A stretch of DNA of 64,000 nt from Dyadobacter jiangsuensis (GCF_003014695.1 NZ_PYAS01000007.1:310001-374000); one strand, 5' to 3'; shown: positions 36,901 to 45,012, counted from the stretch's first letter. Notes: generated by a model from the sequence alone, not told the origin. A program made the numbers and translations.

Positions 36901-38095
36901 TTTCACTTCCCGCCTGAAACCGACCATTATTGAGTCGTTCTCGCTGATCAAGAAGCTGGATTTCAGCAAAGTGAAATGGATTTATACCATCTCGGATACA
37001 CAAAGCGCATTCGACAAGGATACCGACGTGAAGCTCCTGCGCCATTTCCAGGGCTACGCGGGGCTTTTGAAGAGTCTGGACAAGGAATATGAAGAGACCA
37101 AATGCCGGCTCGTAAGCTTTACCTCGCAGCTTTCGGCGGATCAGATTGCGGAGATCACTTTAAAGGAAATCCTGCACACCGACGAGCCTTGCGAGGTGAT
37201 TTACGAAGGCGATAAACGGCAGATCATGGAAATGATCCGCTCGAAAATCCAGACCGGCGCTGATCCGGATATTCATTTGGATAAAAAATCGGTGATACTG
37301 GCGCTGGGTGGCGCGCAAGGCATTACCGCGGAGCTTATCGTGCGGTTTTCAAAAGATTACCCCTGCAACTACGTACTCGTAGGCCGCTCCGCCGATCCGC
37401 GCTCCCGCGCCGACCAGTCATTAGCCGGGTTGAAAAACAAAGAGGAAATCCGCAAACGTCTCATCGCTTCCGGGCAGCTGAAAACCCCGGCGGAAATCGA
37501 GAAGAAGACGGAAGAAGTCCATAAAGCGAACCAAATTCTGGGCACCATTTCGGCACTAGAAGCCAATGGTTCGACGGTCACCTACCATTCGATGGATTTA
37601 CGCGATGAAAAGGCGCTGATCGCGATGGTGGAAGAACTATACGACCAATATGGCCGGATCGACGGGGTAATTCACGGTGCCGGCTTGCTCGAAGACAAGC
37701 TGTTTCATCAGAAAACACCGGAATCGTTCGAGCGGGTAATGTCCACCAAGGTAACGCCATTGCGAGTGCTGGCCGAGCATTTGAAGGATGATGTGCAATT
37801 CGTGACCCTGTTTTCGAGCGTAGCGTCGGTATACGGGAGCCGCGGGCAAACCGACTATGCGGCAGCCAACAGCGTACTCGACAAATATGCCTGGGAACTG
37901 CGCAAGAAGATCAAAGGCAAGGTAACGGCCATTAACTGGGGTCCGTGGAAGGGTACCGGCATGGTATCGCCTTCGCTCGAAAGGGAATACGAACGCCGAG
38001 GCATCCCGCTGATCCCGCTCGGCGACGGCATGGAAACATTTGTCAATGAACTGAAATACGGTACCGAAAGCCAGGTACTGATCATGGCCGAATAG
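30956..38095 (+). CDS. PUFA-synthase-like polyketide synthase: (flavin ER-like)x2-KS-AT-ACP-ACP-KR
   Basis: A 2379-residue multienzyme. Residues about 1-200 and 285-530 are two copies of a 2-nitropropane-dioxygenase/PfaD-like FMN barrel (IGIGPMERPDVTLA; then IAQGPMTRVSDVPAF, FEGRECGGHVGP, GVLMGTAYLYT); the second looks complete. KS spans about 645-1075: VDAACASS Cys832, EAHGTGT His967, IGHTKCAAG His1007, so it is a full condensing enzyme. AT spans about 1215-1500 (FPGQGSQ; GHSYGE Ser1307). Two nearly identical ACPs have DSIK serines 1721 and 1837. KR lies at about 2110-2370 (GGAQGITAEL, SSVASVYGSRGQTDYAAANS with Tyr2301). The order resembles PfaA with a PfaD-type enoyl reductase moved to the N-terminus. 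It should build a beta-reduced chain together with the DH of the next protein. It starts a nine-gene operon-like run. Confidence 0.9.
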   Translation: MKNLEMIGIGPMERPDVTLALALSEAGAFPVIHLGRDQQIATNALEKMAAKSKKPFGVCYSENTPLTITLPQQVKLAILPYGLTFPNPANSIQIIFQVRSVTEAKQAKAAGATGIIAKGNEGSGLVSNDSSFILFQRIMREVSDIPVWVQGGIGIHNAAAVTALGGRGVVLDSQLLPFPECAAPASLKNISEKLNGNETRVIDGFRVLVRPNSPALPATPTREDLRSYLHTLDLDQGYIPMGQDIAIGTDLFRQYKKLPRLIFAFKEAMYGHLRQAKHLNPLAAHNPLAKTLGTHYPIAQGPMTRVSDVPAFAAAVAEAGALPFVALSLLKGEKARNLIRETRALAGDKLWGVGILGFADAELREEQLGYITEEKPPVVLIAGGRPSQAKPLEKLGIKTFLHVPSAPLLDMFLKEGAKRFIFEGRECGGHVGPLSSFVLWEKQINRLLQEEQTEQLEVFFAGGIHDAFSAAMISVMAAPLTARGVKVGVLMGTAYLYTQEAVATGAILPQFQAQALEHTETVLLETAPGHETRCLESPFAADFNAEKERMEQAGLDKKEIWAELEKLNVGRLRIAAKGIERQADNLVEIGEAEQMSRGMYMIGQAAAMLDKIMTMNELHEDVATGNYAYIGRANLPKPPRRKKKALNVAIVGMACIYPGARNIEEFWGNILAGKDWVTEVPDDRWNKALYYDPTVSDGSKSHSKWGGFIPKIDFDPVEFGIPPQSLAAIDPTQLLSLLVAKQALENAGYGADANRDNVSVIIGAEGGNDLANNYGFRSLFTQFFGEIPKELDEALPRLTEDSFPGVLANVISGRITNRLNLGGRNYTVDAACASSLAAIDLACQELILGRSEMVLAGGADLHNGINDYLMFSSTHALSRKGRCATFDSEADGIALGEGVAMVVLKREEDALRDGDTIYAVIKGVGGSSDGKSLGLTAPRKSGQVKALERAYDQAGISPAELGLVEAHGTGTVVGDKTELSALTEMMLASGALTSQTHLGSVKTQIGHTKCAAGLAGLMKAALAVYHGIKPPTINLKTPNTYYNPETSPFAFQTKPALWTDDRRVAGISAFGFGGTNFHAVIESASAKKPKKSVKAWPAELLIFRGETLAEAQQLLKAAHDILENESVSLRDVAHSLNLYSEKAVQICMVAENHTDARAKLDVALAHAKQSLVASGGGTKETFAPTGRETFAPTGRETFAPADKGIYYTNATAGKVAFMFPGQGSQRVDMARDLFVAFPAMRKLLKKYPSYQQVIFPDAVFNEASAKAQKEQIKDTRLAQPLLGIVDLAIAELLKGFGIQPDMVAGHSYGELPALCFAGIFEASQLVPLSEKRAKSILDAIGDDNGAMVAVNCPEDELTRIVSEINHIYPVNHNSPRQWVLAGTTPAIAELTAKLTELKISFRQLEVACAFHSPLLAGSKDLYATVLSEVAFSEPALTVWSNTTAAPYPVSPEAIKERLADHLVRPVRFSEEVAQMYEDGARIFVEVGPGKVLTGLTTSILGKEEICLHTEDKDQPGIVQLLHTLAGYVATGRNIDFNKLFEDRDARVLDLDKPEQYRKSLTTWLVDGQMALPLNGKLPDHGALPVTEPLKLAAFQQPVAAHVAAGTEAERVVHEYLNSVKYLIQAQRDVVLGYLGQSVPPSRNIEIHEPALGGLAAHAPAPVPIVIEKAAKEVQPAATHAPAKTVIDVKALVMQVISDKTGYPQEMLGMDMDLEADLSIDSIKRMEIIGELRKQLGGFEAGQQSEETVIEQLAAIKTLNLLVNWITEHQQAATAPVPQTAADVPLSKLSITQDGVIEEWSESRIKSVLLEAVSAKTGYPQEMLGMDMDLEADLSIDSIKRMEIIGELKNNIDGLIQIYQERGEELVEKLASIKTLNGLIDWLSEALGVAQDSIQKAESLNVVPAPKVVLNEKLSRLRFELTPSAIPALNPAVLKGKRFAVTDDAGEVATSVKALFEQTGAEVSIISPSDSLQGFDGLIILNIFTSRLKPTIIESFSLIKKLDFSKVKWIYTISDTQSAFDKDTDVKLLRHFQGYAGLLKSLDKEYEETKCRLVSFTSQLSADQIAEITLKEILHTDEPCEVIYEGDKRQIMEMIRSKIQTGADPDIHLDKKSVILALGGAQGITAELIVRFSKDYPCNYVLVGRSADPRSRADQSLAGLKNKEEIRKRLIASGQLKTPAEIEKKTEEVHKANQILGTISALEANGSTVTYHSMDLRDEKALIAMVEELYDQYGRIDGVIHGAGLLEDKLFHQKTPESFERVMSTKVTPLRVLAEHLKDDVQFVTLFSSVASVYGSRGQTDYAAANSVLDKYAWELRKKIKGKVTAINWGPWKGTGMVSPSLEREYERRGIPLIPLGDGMETFVNELKYGTESQVLIMAE
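34493..34558 (+). repeat. 24-bp in-frame tandem repeat in the KS-AT linker
   Basis: The unit GAGACCTTCGCGCCAACCGG plus TAGG occurs at 34493-34516, 34517-34540 and, partly, 34541-34558, encoding ETFAPTGR-ETFAPTGR-ETFAPA. The copies differ by one or two bases. It lies in the flexible region just before the acyltransferase domain and keeps the frame, so it is expandable by slippage. Confidence 0.85.
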
Positions 38096-38107
38096 GAGCG
38101 CGACGCA

Positions 38108-41100
38108 TTGGACAACATCATGAAAAGAAATGCAGATATAGCCATCATCGGTATGTCGGGTATTTTCCCGGGGGCGGGCGATCTGAACGCTTTCTGGGAA
38201 AATATCCGCACCGGTGTGGACGCGATCGAAACCGTACCCGAGAGTCGGATGGGCAGCCTGTTCTTTCAGGAAAATGAACAGGTAAGCGCACACTCCGTGG
38301 ACCGGTTTTATTGCCGTCGCGGCGGATTTATAGACAGTTACGCCGAGTTCGACCCGATCCAGTTCGGCATATTGCCGCTGGCTGTGGAAGGTACCGAGCC
38401 CGAACAGCTGCTTACATTAAGCCTCGCCCACAAAGCGTTGGTGGATGCCCGCGCATTCAGCGACGGCTGCGGCAGCCGCAGCAACGGCGCCAATTTTGCC
38501 AAAACGGGTATTATCATCGGGAAAGGCAATTACACGGGTCCGGGCGCAACGCGTGCGATCGAGATCGTGCGTACGGGGCAACAGATCGTAGAAGTGCTGC
38601 AAAGCATTCTGCCCGATCTCAAAAGTGAAGATTTAGAAAAGATTAAAAGCGAGTTCCAGCAGAAAAAAGGACGTTTTTCGGCCGATACCGCGATGGGACT
38701 GATCCCGAATCTCACGGCTTCGCTCGTAGCAAACCGCCTGGATTTGGGCGGTACCGCTTATACTTTGGATGCAGCCTGTGCGAGCTCACTGCTCGCGATC
38801 GACCACGCCGTGCAGGAGCTCAACTCCGGCCGGGCCGATATGATGATCGCTGGCGGCGTGCATGCCAGCCAGAATGCGCCATTTTGGAGCATATTCCACC
38901 AGTTGGGCGCATTGTCCAAAAACCAGCAGATCAGACCCTTCGACCAACGTGCCGACGGGCTTCTCATCGGCGAAGGCTGTGGTTTTTTGGTATTAAAACG
39001 ACTTTCCGACGCGATTGCCAACGGCGACCGCATTTATGCTGTTGTACAGGGCGTAGGTGTGTCGAGCGACGGCGCGGGCGCTAGCGTGATGAGCCCCACC
39101 GTACATGGGCAGGTGAAGGCCATTCGCCAGGCGTGGGATATGGCCGGCATCAGCACCGATCAGATCGGCTACCTCGAAGCACACGGCACCGGCACGCCGC
39201 TCGGCGATAAAACCGAACTGGAAACACTGGCAACGGTGTTCGGAAATGTCGGTACCAAAGCCGGTATCGGCTCTGTGAAGTCGATGATCGGGCACGCGAT
39301 GCCTGCGGCGGGTATTGCGGGGGTTATCAAAACTGTCCTTGCATTGTACCACGGCCAGCTGCCCCCTACCCTGCATTGCGAGGAGCCGGTGGAAGCATTG
39401 AGTGAAACGCGTTTTGAGCCTGTGAAACGGCTTACGGACTGGCAACAGTCGGGTTTGCCGCGGTATGCGGGCGTGAATGCATTCGGGTTTGGTGGAGTCA
39501 ATGCGCACGTTGTCCTGGAAGGCTGGGACAAAAGTCCAAAAAACAACGCTACTAACGTCACTGATAACAAGGCAAATGTCCCGGCTCGCGACGAAGTTTT
39601 GCTTCTTGCACGCCCCACACACGAGGCGTTAATCGCGGCATTGGAAATTGGCGAAAAAGAAACCGGCTCCGGCAATTACCGCGTGGCCGTTTTCGAACCC
39701 ACGCCGGAGCGCATCGCCAAGGCCATTAAAATTGTAACCAAAAACAATACCTGGCGGAACAAGCAGGATATTTGGTATACCCACGAACCCCTGCTAGCGA
39801 ACGGCGGCAAAACCGCCTTCCTCTTCCCCGGCCTTGACGGGCTGGCGGGGGGAGAAATCGACACCGTGGCGGCGTATTTTAACCTTCCGCGCTTCGAAGC
39901 GACCGAAACCGGCGACGAACAGTCGGTTTTCAATACGGCCATGAAACTGCTCGAAAAGAGCAGGATACTCGATTCGGCCATCAAAAAACTGGGGATACAA
40001 CCCGATATGAATGCGGGCCACAGCCTGGGTGAATGGCTCGCGGGGCGCTCTTCCGGACTGGCGTCCGAGGCGTCGGTGTTGCAGCTGCTTACCCGGTTAA
40101 ACCCCGAGCTATTTGAAGTAAAAAACACCAAATTCCTGGCGGTAGGCTGTGGGTACGATCAGCTGAAACCGTGGCTGGAAGGCAAGCGGGACATTTATTT
40201 GTCCATCGACAACTGCCCGCAGCAGGTGATCCTCTGCGGTACCATCGAGGCGGTCGAAGATTTTTCGGCCATTTTGCGCGCGCATCAAATCTTCCATCAA
40301 CAGCTACCGTTCCAGTCCGGCTTCCACTCACCCTTTGTGAAGGATAAGCTGGACCGGATCCTGGACGGCCTCGAAACCATGGAATTCCAGTCGACGGCTA
40401 TTCCGCTCTGGTCGGCTACCACGCTGGACATTTACCCCGAATCGTTCGACGAGATCCGCTCGCTGAGCATAGAGCACCTGGTAAAACCCGTGCGTTTCCG
40501 CGAGCTGATCGGCAAGTTGTACGCGCAAGACGTGCGCATGTTTGTGCAGGTAGGCTCCGGCGGGCTTGTGGGGTTTGTGGACGATACACTGAAAGGCCAG
40601 CCATACAGCGCCATCGCCTCGAATGTACCGATCCGCGGCGGCTTGCAGCAATTGCAGCGCGTGATGGCAGCATTGTTTGTAGAAGGAAAAGCGATCGACC
40701 TCGCATTCATAGGCATTGAAGCGCAGCAAACCCCGCAGCGCAAGCCAATGAAACTCCAACTCGGCTCGCCATTTGTGACTGAGCTGGATTCTTTGAAGAA
40801 AATCACATTTACCCAGCCGAAAAAGGAGCTCGCGCTGGACGACGTGGCCCATCCGGTGATGAAGGCGCTTTCGGCAAATATGGACGAAATTGCCCTCGTA
40901 CAGGCCGAACTGGCGGGGCTGTTCCGCAACGGGCCGGTCGCAATGCCTGCTGTTGGAAATACCGCTCAGCCCGCAGCACGATCAGCAATCCAGTCCCAGG
41001 TTTTCAGGCAGCCTGCCCAACGGTTACCTTTTAAAAAACAGCTCGATATCTCCCTGCAAAACAGCCCCTGGCTGATCGATCATTCGCTCCTCAAACAAAA

Positions 41101-42466
41101 GCCCAGCTGGCATTGCGTAGAGGACATGGACCCGGTAATCCCGATGACAATGATCTTCGAGGTTTTCGGCGACATCGCCCGCGAGCAGGCGCCAGAGCTG
41201 CGTGTGCAAAAAATCATGGGTATCAAGGTATTCCAATGGATGAATGTGGTGGAACCGTTCCGCGAAACGGTTGCCGGCGAATGGAAAAGCCCTGACCGCG
41301 TTTACCTCGACCTGGATAAATTTGCCAATGCAGAAGTGCTGCTTTCGGGCGCAAAAGGCATGCCCGAAACGGATGGCTACGACATTGGCGAATCGCTCGG
41401 CATCAGCATTACGCCGGAGCAGATTTACCGCGAAAATATGTTCCACGGTCCTGCTTACCAGGGAATCCGCGAAGTGAAAAGCGTCGCTCAAAACGGCATT
41501 ACCGGCCTTATTTCCGGCGATGCGGGCAAGGGATCGCTGCTGGATAATGCGGGCCAGCTTTTTGGCCTCTGGCTGCAACTCACCCTGACCAAAGACCGCA
41601 TTGCATTCCCGGTGAAAATCAATGAAGTGGAATTTTATGGTGAAATGGAAGATCAGGCAGGCATTTTCGAATGTACCTGCCGCCTGACCGAGCTCACCGA
41701 CGAAACTGCTACGGCCGATTTCATCCTCAAACGCGATGGAAAGGTATGGTCAATCATCCGCGGCTGGCAGAACCGCCGTCTGGAAATCGACGACAAACTC
41801 TGGAACGTGTCGATGGCGCCGTTGCAGAACGTACTGTCCGACGAAGTGGCGCCCGGGGTGTTTCTCTTCCGCAATGCCTACCAGCGCGTTGTTTCATGGG
41901 ATTTCATTTTAAAAAGATATTTCAACCAACCCGAAAAACGGCACCAGCGGGGCCTGATGCCTAACAAAAAGAAGGAATGGATGATCAGCCGGGTGGCAGC
42001 CAAAGACGCCACGCGCATGCTCCTGCTGCGCGCACGTAAGGAGGCTTACTTCCCGATCGAGTTTGAAATACGCTCGGACGAGGTGGGCAAGCCCTTCCTC
42101 GACGGCCCGATGACCGGCGGCATCCACATTTCACTGGCGCATAAGAACCTCGAAGCCGTGGCCATCGCCAGCGAGAAAGGTCCGGTAGGGATCGATATTG
42201 AAGAAATACAGCCTCGGAGCGCGGGTTTTACGGAAATCGTGTTCACCGCGGCCGAACTGGCATTACTCGAAGGCCGCGACCAGGACGAATGGATGACGCG
42301 CTGCTGGGTGGCGAAGGAGGCATTCGGCAAAATGCTGGGAAAAGGGCTGATGGGGAATCCCCGGGCTTACCAGATTGAGGAGATTATCGAGGATGCACTG
42401 CGCATTCAGGACACATGGATCAATACTATCAAACATTTTAATTACATCATCGGATGGACCAACTGA
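38108..42466 (+). CDS. Polyketide synthase subunit: KS-AT-DH with C-terminal phosphopantetheinyl transferase
   Basis: A 1452-residue protein. KS, about residues 1-470: IAIIGMSGIFPGAG, LDAACASS Cys224, EAHGTGT His359, GHAMPAAG His396; the triad is complete, so it is not a chain-length factor. AT-like domain, about 560-860: GHSLGEW Ser639, but the usual FPGQGSQ is FPGLDGLAG. DH, about 975-1260: PKS-type hot-dog with WLIDHSLL His992, MFHGPAYQG and LLDNAGQ Asp1146. The last 190 residues are an Sfp/AcpT-type transferase (GIDIEEIQ Asp1363; CWVAKEAFGKMLGKG). The transferase would load phosphopantetheine on the cluster's ACPs, making the system self-activating. It begins 12 bases after the first PKS gene and overlaps the ACP gene by 13 bases. 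Confidence 0.9.
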   Translation: MDNIMKRNADIAIIGMSGIFPGAGDLNAFWENIRTGVDAIETVPESRMGSLFFQENEQVSAHSVDRFYCRRGGFIDSYAEFDPIQFGILPLAVEGTEPEQLLTLSLAHKALVDARAFSDGCGSRSNGANFAKTGIIIGKGNYTGPGATRAIEIVRTGQQIVEVLQSILPDLKSEDLEKIKSEFQQKKGRFSADTAMGLIPNLTASLVANRLDLGGTAYTLDAACASSLLAIDHAVQELNSGRADMMIAGGVHASQNAPFWSIFHQLGALSKNQQIRPFDQRADGLLIGEGCGFLVLKRLSDAIANGDRIYAVVQGVGVSSDGAGASVMSPTVHGQVKAIRQAWDMAGISTDQIGYLEAHGTGTPLGDKTELETLATVFGNVGTKAGIGSVKSMIGHAMPAAGIAGVIKTVLALYHGQLPPTLHCEEPVEALSETRFEPVKRLTDWQQSGLPRYAGVNAFGFGGVNAHVVLEGWDKSPKNNATNVTDNKANVPARDEVLLLARPTHEALIAALEIGEKETGSGNYRVAVFEPTPERIAKAIKIVTKNNTWRNKQDIWYTHEPLLANGGKTAFLFPGLDGLAGGEIDTVAAYFNLPRFEATETGDEQSVFNTAMKLLEKSRILDSAIKKLGIQPDMNAGHSLGEWLAGRSSGLASEASVLQLLTRLNPELFEVKNTKFLAVGCGYDQLKPWLEGKRDIYLSIDNCPQQVILCGTIEAVEDFSAILRAHQIFHQQLPFQSGFHSPFVKDKLDRILDGLETMEFQSTAIPLWSATTLDIYPESFDEIRSLSIEHLVKPVRFRELIGKLYAQDVRMFVQVGSGGLVGFVDDTLKGQPYSAIASNVPIRGGLQQLQRVMAALFVEGKAIDLAFIGIEAQQTPQRKPMKLQLGSPFVTELDSLKKITFTQPKKELALDDVAHPVMKALSANMDEIALVQAELAGLFRNGPVAMPAVGNTAQPAARSAIQSQVFRQPAQRLPFKKQLDISLQNSPWLIDHSLLKQKPSWHCVEDMDPVIPMTMIFEVFGDIAREQAPELRVQKIMGIKVFQWMNVVEPFRETVAGEWKSPDRVYLDLDKFANAEVLLSGAKGMPETDGYDIGESLGISITPEQIYRENMFHGPAYQGIREVKSVAQNGITGLISGDAGKGSLLDNAGQLFGLWLQLTLTKDRIAFPVKINEVEFYGEMEDQAGIFECTCRLTELTDETATADFILKRDGKVWSIIRGWQNRRLEIDDKLWNVSMAPLQNVLSDEVAPGVFLFRNAYQRVVSWDFILKRYFNQPEKRHQRGLMPNKKKEWMISRVAAKDATRMLLLRARKEAYFPIEFEIRSDEVGKPFLDGPMTGGIHISLAHKNLEAVAIASEKGPVGIDIEEIQPRSAGFTEIVFTAAELALLEGRDQDEWMTRCWVAKEAFGKMLGKGLMGNPRAYQIEEIIEDALRIQDTWINTIKHFNYIIGWTN

Positions 42467-42753
42467 TACAGGAGAACAAGCTGAGCAAAGAGGAGATTTT
42501 TGAAACTCTGAACCAATTCATCACCGAGGTGATCGGCGAGGAGTTTGTGGAGGAAATGGATATTACACCCGCCAGCTCATTTACCAAAGACCTTGAAATG
42601 GATAGCATCGAGATCGTGGCATTCTCGGAAAAAGTCAAAAACCATTTCGGATCGAACATCGATTTCACCGGCTGGCTGTCGAACATGGATTTGGACGAAA
42701 TCATCCAGCTGAAACTCGAAAACATCATCAACTACATTCAGGAATGCCAGTAA
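42454..42753 (+). CDS. Free-standing acyl carrier protein
   Basis: A 99-residue acidic helical protein with the carrier signature FTKDLEMDSIEIVAFSEKV; Ser51 of DSIE is the phosphopantetheine site. A 20-residue N-terminal extension makes it slightly longer than a fatty-acid ACP. Its start is inside the last codons of the PKS/PPTase gene (13-base overlap) and its stop overlaps the hydrolase start by 10 bases, so the three are translationally coupled. It probably serves as a starter or transfer carrier between the synthase and the acyltransferases. Confidence 0.9.
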   Translation: MDQLIQENKLSKEEIFETLNQFITEVIGEEFVEEMDITPASSFTKDLEMDSIEIVAFSEKVKNHFGSNIDFTGWLSNMDLDEIIQLKLENIINYIQECQ

Positions 42754-43523
42754 TCAGCCTGCCGAATGTGCGCCTGCATGTACAGGAACTGAACCCCGAA
42801 GGTGCGGAAACGCTCATCATGGTACACGGGATGTTCAGTAACCTCGCTGTGTATTATTTCAATATCGCCCCCATGCTCGCGAAGCATTTCCGCGTGGTAC
42901 TGTTCGATATGAAAGGCCATGGCATGAGCGAAAAAGTACAAACCGGCTACGACCTCACGTCGATGACCAACGACCTGCGCGACCTGATGGACGCACTCGG
43001 CATTGAAAAGGCGCATCTGGCAGGTTACAGTTACGGCGGACTGGTAGCATTGAAAATGGCGACGCGCTTCCCGGAGCGCGTAGGCAAGCTGGCCATCATC
43101 GAAGGCCCCGACCCGAGCGAACAGGAAACACTCACGATCATCGATACTTATAGCAAAGAGTTTCTGATCCATTACATCGAAAACTTTGCCGACACAACCC
43201 GTTTGCTGGCCGGTAAAAGGCAGTTGGAAAAGAACCACCGGATGTACGAATTTCTGTTCAATGAAACGTCCATCCGGTCGGATATGGAGGGTGAAAAAGC
43301 CTTTTTCAATGACCCTGCGGTAGCAGCGATCGAGCATGAGACGCTATTGATTTATGGGGAAGAGTCCAACTGCGTACCATCCGGCCGCACGCTGGCTTCG
43401 AGAATAAGTAATGCAACGCTCGTGCTCGCCCCGGGCGATCACAACGTACCCGTGCAGCAACCGGAGGTGATAGGAAAAGAACTCGAGAGGTTTTTCGAAC
43501 CATCCCCGCTGCCCGTCGGCTGA
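42744..43523 (+). CDS. Alpha/beta-hydrolase, probable thioesterase of the polyketide cluster
   Basis: A 259-residue alpha/beta-hydrolase: LIMVHGMFSN carries the oxyanion HG motif, VLFDMKGHGMSE follows, the nucleophile elbow is LAGYSYGGLVAL (Ser96), and the late His is in APGDHNVPVQQP; the acid residue is probably in LIYGEESNCVP. Overlap with the ACP gene argues that it releases or edits chains from the synthase. Its last codons and stop fall in the first copy of a 43-bp intergenic repeat, so the C-terminus PLPVG may be repeat-derived. Confidence 0.83.
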   Translation: MPVISLPNVRLHVQELNPEGAETLIMVHGMFSNLAVYYFNIAPMLAKHFRVVLFDMKGHGMSEKVQTGYDLTSMTNDLRDLMDALGIEKAHLAGYSYGGLVALKMATRFPERVGKLAIIEGPDPSEQETLTIIDTYSKEFLIHYIENFADTTRLLAGKRQLEKNHRMYEFLFNETSIRSDMEGEKAFFNDPAVAAIEHETLLIYGEESNCVPSGRTLASRISNATLVLAPGDHNVPVQQPEVIGKELERFFEPSPLPVG

Positions 43524-43630
43524 AGCCAACGGAAATAGACACGATAACCCGTCGCCCGTCGGCTGAAGCCAACGGAAATGGACACGATAACCCGTCGCCC
43601 GTCGGCTGAAGCCAACGGAAATGGATACGA
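43512..43630. repeat. 43-bp tandem repeat, three units, with internal hairpins
   Basis: Units begin at 43512, 43555 and 43598; the third is partial. Each holds CCGTCGGCTGAAGCCAACGG, a near-perfect hairpin (CCGTcGGCT/AGCCaACGG) of the kind widespread in intergenic DNA of Cytophagales, followed by GAAATGGACACGATAACCC. The first unit supplies the stop codon of the hydrolase gene. Confidence 0.85.
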
Positions 43631-43659
43631 CAATAAATATGTGATAACGTAATCCATGA

Positions 43660-43679
43660 CCCCGGACTTTAGTCCGGGG
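43660..43679. repeat. Perfect GC-rich hairpin in the polyketide cluster
   Basis: CCCCGGACT-TT-AGTCCGGGG has 9-bp perfect arms, 30 bases after the tandem repeat, in the 292-base gap before the glycosyltransferases. It has no T run, so it is more likely a repeat-family member or mRNA-stability hairpin than a terminator. Confidence 0.7.
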
Positions 43680-43815
43680 ACGGTACTGAAAAGCAATAAC
43701 GCTCCGGCGCTAACCCGGCTAGCCGTTTTGGTACCAGATTACCCAAAAAGATTGATACGATAACGCACGACGCTCCGACGCCTAACCACTCAATAGACCG
43801 ATACGATACCGCAAT

Positions 43816-45012
43816 ATGCCTAAATTCGCATTCATCGTCCCGCCGCTAACCGGCCACATCAACCCGACGCTCAGCGTTGGCGCGGAGCTTCTGGCACTGG
43901 GCCATGAGGTCGCGTGGATCAGCCTCGACGAGCAGTTACAAGAGAAACTGCCCGTTGGCGGCCAGTTACTTGTGATCCGCTACGACCAGGACGATTCCGA
44001 GAAGCAGGCCAATGCCGAATACCTCGATATCATTACCAAAAAGAATGTGTACGGCATCGAGAGCATCAAATTTCTGTATGAAGAAGTACTCGTGCCGCTC
44101 AACCGCTACATGTTCGATGGCATTATGCAGCTCCTGCAAAACTGGCAGCCCGATGCGGTGATCAACGACCACCAGGTTTTTGCCGGCGGTATGGCCGCAC
44201 ATTTGCTCGACATTCCGTACGCGACGTCGGTAACCGCTCCGGCCGCCGTGAAAATGATGGAGGACTTGCCCAAAATCCATGAATGGGAAGTAAAACAGAT
44301 CATCGGCCTGCAACAGGAGCTCGGTATCGAAGGTGATAAATCACTGGCGACCTCGGAGCTGCTGACGCTGGTCTTCACTTCGAGGGCGTTTTTTGGAGAA
44401 ATGGAACTGCCGGATTATTACCGCTTTCCTGGCCCGGTGATCAGCAACCGCATTGCCGACATTCCATTTGATTGGGAAAAATTGAAGGCGCAAACCGTTC
44501 CAAAAATCCTGATCTCCATCGGTACCACGTTCGACCACCAGTTCAAAAAGGATTTCTTTTCCAAGGTGATCGAGGCATTTGGCGGCGGGGAGCTATTTGT
44601 GGTGGTGGTTTCGGACGAAACGCTGTTCGACTCCTGGCCTTCCAATTTTTTGGTACAACAACGCGTGCCCCAGCTCGAACTCCTGCCCCATCTCGATGGC
44701 GTAGTGTGCCACGCAGGCCATAATACCGTGTCGGAAGCATTATCTAACGGGTTACCGCTGGTGGTGATCCCTATTGCGTACGACCAGTCACACGTAGCGG
44801 GCCGCGTGGTCGCGAACGGGTGTGGGGTAAGGCTCAATTTCAACCGCTTTAAAGCACCGCACCTCAAAAATGCGGTCAACGATATATTAAACGATCCGGG
44901 TTACCGGCTCGCGGCGCGGCGCATCCAGGGCTCTTTCGAGCAGGCTGGCGGCACCCAAACCGCGGCGCAATGGCTGGATCAGATACCCGTAAAAGTCTTG
45001 CATAATGGCTAG
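43816..45012 (+). CDS. GT1-family glycosyltransferase (MGT/UGT-like), first of a pair
   Basis: A 398-residue GT-B glycosyltransferase: FAFIVPPLTGHINPTLSVGAELLALGHEV is the acceptor-side glycine loop, PKILISIGTTFDHQ begins the C-terminal Rossmann domain, and the donor-binding motif is CHAGHNTVSEALSNGLPLVVIPIAYDQ. These fit the MGT family, which transfers sugars from UDP or dTDP donors to lipids, carotenoids and polyketides. It overlaps the second glycosyltransferase by 8 bases. It probably adds a sugar to the hydroxyl of the synthase product at the inner membrane. Confidence 0.9.
   Translation: MPKFAFIVPPLTGHINPTLSVGAELLALGHEVAWISLDEQLQEKLPVGGQLLVIRYDQDDSEKQANAEYLDIITKKNVYGIESIKFLYEEVLVPLNRYMFDGIMQLLQNWQPDAVINDHQVFAGGMAAHLLDIPYATSVTAPAAVKMMEDLPKIHEWEVKQIIGLQQELGIEGDKSLATSELLTLVFTSRAFFGEMELPDYYRFPGPVISNRIADIPFDWEKLKAQTVPKILISIGTTFDHQFKKDFFSKVIEAFGGGELFVVVVSDETLFDSWPSNFLVQQRVPQLELLPHLDGVVCHAGHNTVSEALSNGLPLVVIPIAYDQSHVAGRVVANGCGVRLNFNRFKAPHLKNAVNDILNDPGYRLAARRIQGSFEQAGGTQTAAQWLDQIPVKVLHNG

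Noticed and set aside
38108..39520. Second KS as a chain-length factor
   Set aside because: It has the active Cys224 and both histidines, so it should condense.
30956..42466. Enediyne polyketide synthase
   Set aside because: Enediyne PKSs are single chains and come with conserved E3-E5/E10 partners; here the modules are split and the partners are glycosyl- and acyltransferases.
43512..43630. CRISPR array
   Set aside because: The repeats are direct 43-bp tandem copies without spacers, and no cas gene is present.
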